DNA of 7,079 bases. It comes from Nitrosospira sp. GTDB taxonomy: Bacteria; Pseudomonadota; Gammaproteobacteria; Burkholderiales; Nitrosomonadaceae. The translations under genes and the position numbers were made by a program. The stretch covers positions 1-7,079 of the forward strand of contig JAKDLC010000105.1 of NCBI GenBank assembly GCA_030453055.1, in the 5' to 3' direction. Under the pieces are notes generated by a model, which saw nothing but the letters and a program-made list of their open reading frames with translations, was not told where the DNA came from and did no database searches. Below, piece after piece: positions 5,998-7,079 of this stretch; within the stretch, counting starts at the first letter, position 1, and the number at the start of each line of letters is the position of its first letter.

Positions 5998-7079
5998 TCA
6001 GCTATTGAGCTTCGTCAATAATGTATGAATTTTTCCCGGATCATCGGCTTTGAGCATTTTCTGCGCGAGCGGTATGATACTGGATAGATTACTCCTCAAT
6101 ACTTCTCGTTTCACAGTCAGCAGTTGCGCCGGGTGCATGGAAAACAGCCGCAGTCCGAAACCCAGGAGCAGTCTGGTAAACAATGTGTCGCCCGCCATTT
6201 CGCCGCAGACTGTCACGGGTATTCGGGTTCGATTGGCGCTGCGAATGATGTGCGCCACCAACCTCAGCACCGCCGGATGCAACGAATCGTAGAGATGCGC
6301 AACGGAATCATCGGCACGATCTATCGCCAGCGTGTACTGGATCAAATCGTTGGTACCGATGGACAGAAAGTCCAGCTTGCGCATGAAAACATCAATACAT
6401 AGCGCCGCGGCGGGAATCTCGATCATACCCCCTATTTGTATGTTTTCGTCAAATGGAATCTTTTCCTGGCGCAAACTTTGTTTCGCGTTTTCAATCAAAT
6501 GCAACGTCTGGGTAATTTCGGAAACGCTGGAAAGCATCGGTACCAGAATACGAATCTGACCGTAGCGCGAAGCGCGCAGGATGGCGCGCAACTGGGTATT
6601 GAACAGGTGCGGTTCGGCCAGGCACAGGCGGATGGCGCGCAATCCCAGCGCCGGATTGGCTGCAACGCGCTTGGCGCTATCCAAACTCTTGTCGGCGCCC
6701 AGATCGAATGTGCGTATCGTCACCGGCAGGCCCCGCATTTTTCGAGCCACGATCCGATAGGCATCGAATTGCTCCTCTTCGTCAGGCAAACTGTCGCGAT
6801 TGAGAAACAGGAATTCGCTGCGAAACAGACCAATGCCGGTCGCGCCGTTCTCTTTCACCTGTTCGATATCCTGAGGCAGCTCGATATTCGCTTGCAACCC
6901 CACCACGGTACCATCGAGCGTCGTGGCGGGGGTTGTCTTGAGACGTTTCAGCTTCTGCCTTTCCAGCTCGAACTGGCTCTGGCGTAACCGGTATTCCGAC
7001 AGCACATGCTCGTCAGGATCAACGATTACGACGCCCTGATTGCCGTCCACGATCAAAATATCATTGTTTCGGATCAGCC
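5998..7079 (-). CDS. ptsI: PTS Enzyme I, C-terminal part (gene runs off the window)
   Basis: The C-terminal 359 residues of phosphoenolpyruvate-protein phosphotransferase, which takes phosphate from PEP and passes it to HPr. The reading frame is open to the right edge ([20 protein letters not shown]), so the start and the N-terminal HPr-binding/phospho-histidine domain, roughly 215 residues by comparison with the 575-residue E. coli protein, lie outside. Present here, numbered from the edge: [10 protein letters not shown] (85-94), [10 protein letters not shown] (121-130), [10 protein letters not shown] (216-225), [19 protein letters not shown] (239-257) and VCGEMAGD (290-297), whose Cys matches the proton-donor Cys502 of E. 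coli EI. This is the PEP-binding TIM barrel with its usual metal-ligand and Arg positions. Many betaproteobacteria without sugar permeases keep EI and HPr as a regulatory system, so a regulatory role is likely but not shown. metX follows after 20 bp. Confidence 0.95.
   Translation of the reverse strand, partial: LIRNNDILIVDGNQGVVIVDPDEHVLSEYRLRQSQFELERQKLKRLKTTPATTLDGTVVGLQANIELPQDIEQVKENGATGIGLFRSEFLFLNRDSLPDEEEQFDAYRIVARKMRGLPVTIRTFDLGADKSLDSAKRVAANPALGLRAIRLCLAEPHLFNTQLRAILRASRYGQIRILVPMLSSVSEITQTLHLIENAKQSLRQEKIPFDENIQIGGMIEIPAAALCIDVFMRKLDFLSIGTNDLIQYTLAIDRADDSVAHLYDSLHPAVLRLVAHIIRSANRTRIPVTVCGEMAGDTLFTRLLLGFGLRLFSMHPAQLLTVKREVLRSNLSSIIPLAQKMLKADDPGKIHTLLTKLNS

Noticed and set aside
6436..6987. 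A 183-codon plus-strand open frame opposite ptsI
   Set aside because: It is antisense to a clear Enzyme I coding region, and its Gln- and Arg-rich translation is typical of a shadow frame.

Overview
The window looks like chromosomal backbone of a betaproteobacterium, most likely an ammonia oxidiser of the Nitrosospira/Nitrosomonas type. That placement is an inference from the metX-metW pair, the Crc-like exonuclease facing pyrE, the AmpG type, a PTS Enzyme I beside biosynthetic genes, and a moderate G+C content; no marker gene proves it. All genes except one are of familiar families.

Layout, left to right. Positions 35-335 (minus) hold the RNase P RNA gene rnpB, an A-type but compact molecule. 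A small lipoprotein with a LEA14/WHy domain (463-936, plus) is divergent from it. pyrE (1036-1677, minus; de novo UMP synthesis) converges on the lipoprotein gene. It is divergent from an exonuclease III/Crc-family gene (1704-2477, plus) with only 26 bp between the two start codons, so their promoters must overlap coding sequence. An AmpG-type muropeptide permease gene (2554-3942, plus) follows the nuclease in the same direction. On the minus strand, reading from the right edge, come the C-terminal part of PTS Enzyme I (ptsI, cut by the window end), metX (4850-5977) 20 bp after it, and metW (3954-4565), which ends 11 bp from the end of ampG.

The most unusual part is the 284-bp junction between metX and metW, genes that normally abut. 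It is filled from stop codon to start codon by a non-coding repeat. A 236-bp element (4613-4848) has imperfect terminal inverted repeats, a 120-bp near-palindromic core and a candidate 5-bp TTTAT target duplication that includes the metX stop codon. A second copy of its left end (4567-4610) lies beside it and places an AGGA just ahead of the metW ATG. This has the anatomy of a MITE-like non-autonomous mobile element.

Functionally, MetX (homoserine acylation) and MetW feed methionine synthesis, Enzyme I probably belongs to a regulatory PTS, PyrE makes OMP, AmpG recycles cell-wall muropeptides, and the nuclease is either a DNA-repair enzyme or a catalytically intact relative of Crc. I see no tRNA, CRISPR array, phage gene or complete insertion sequence.
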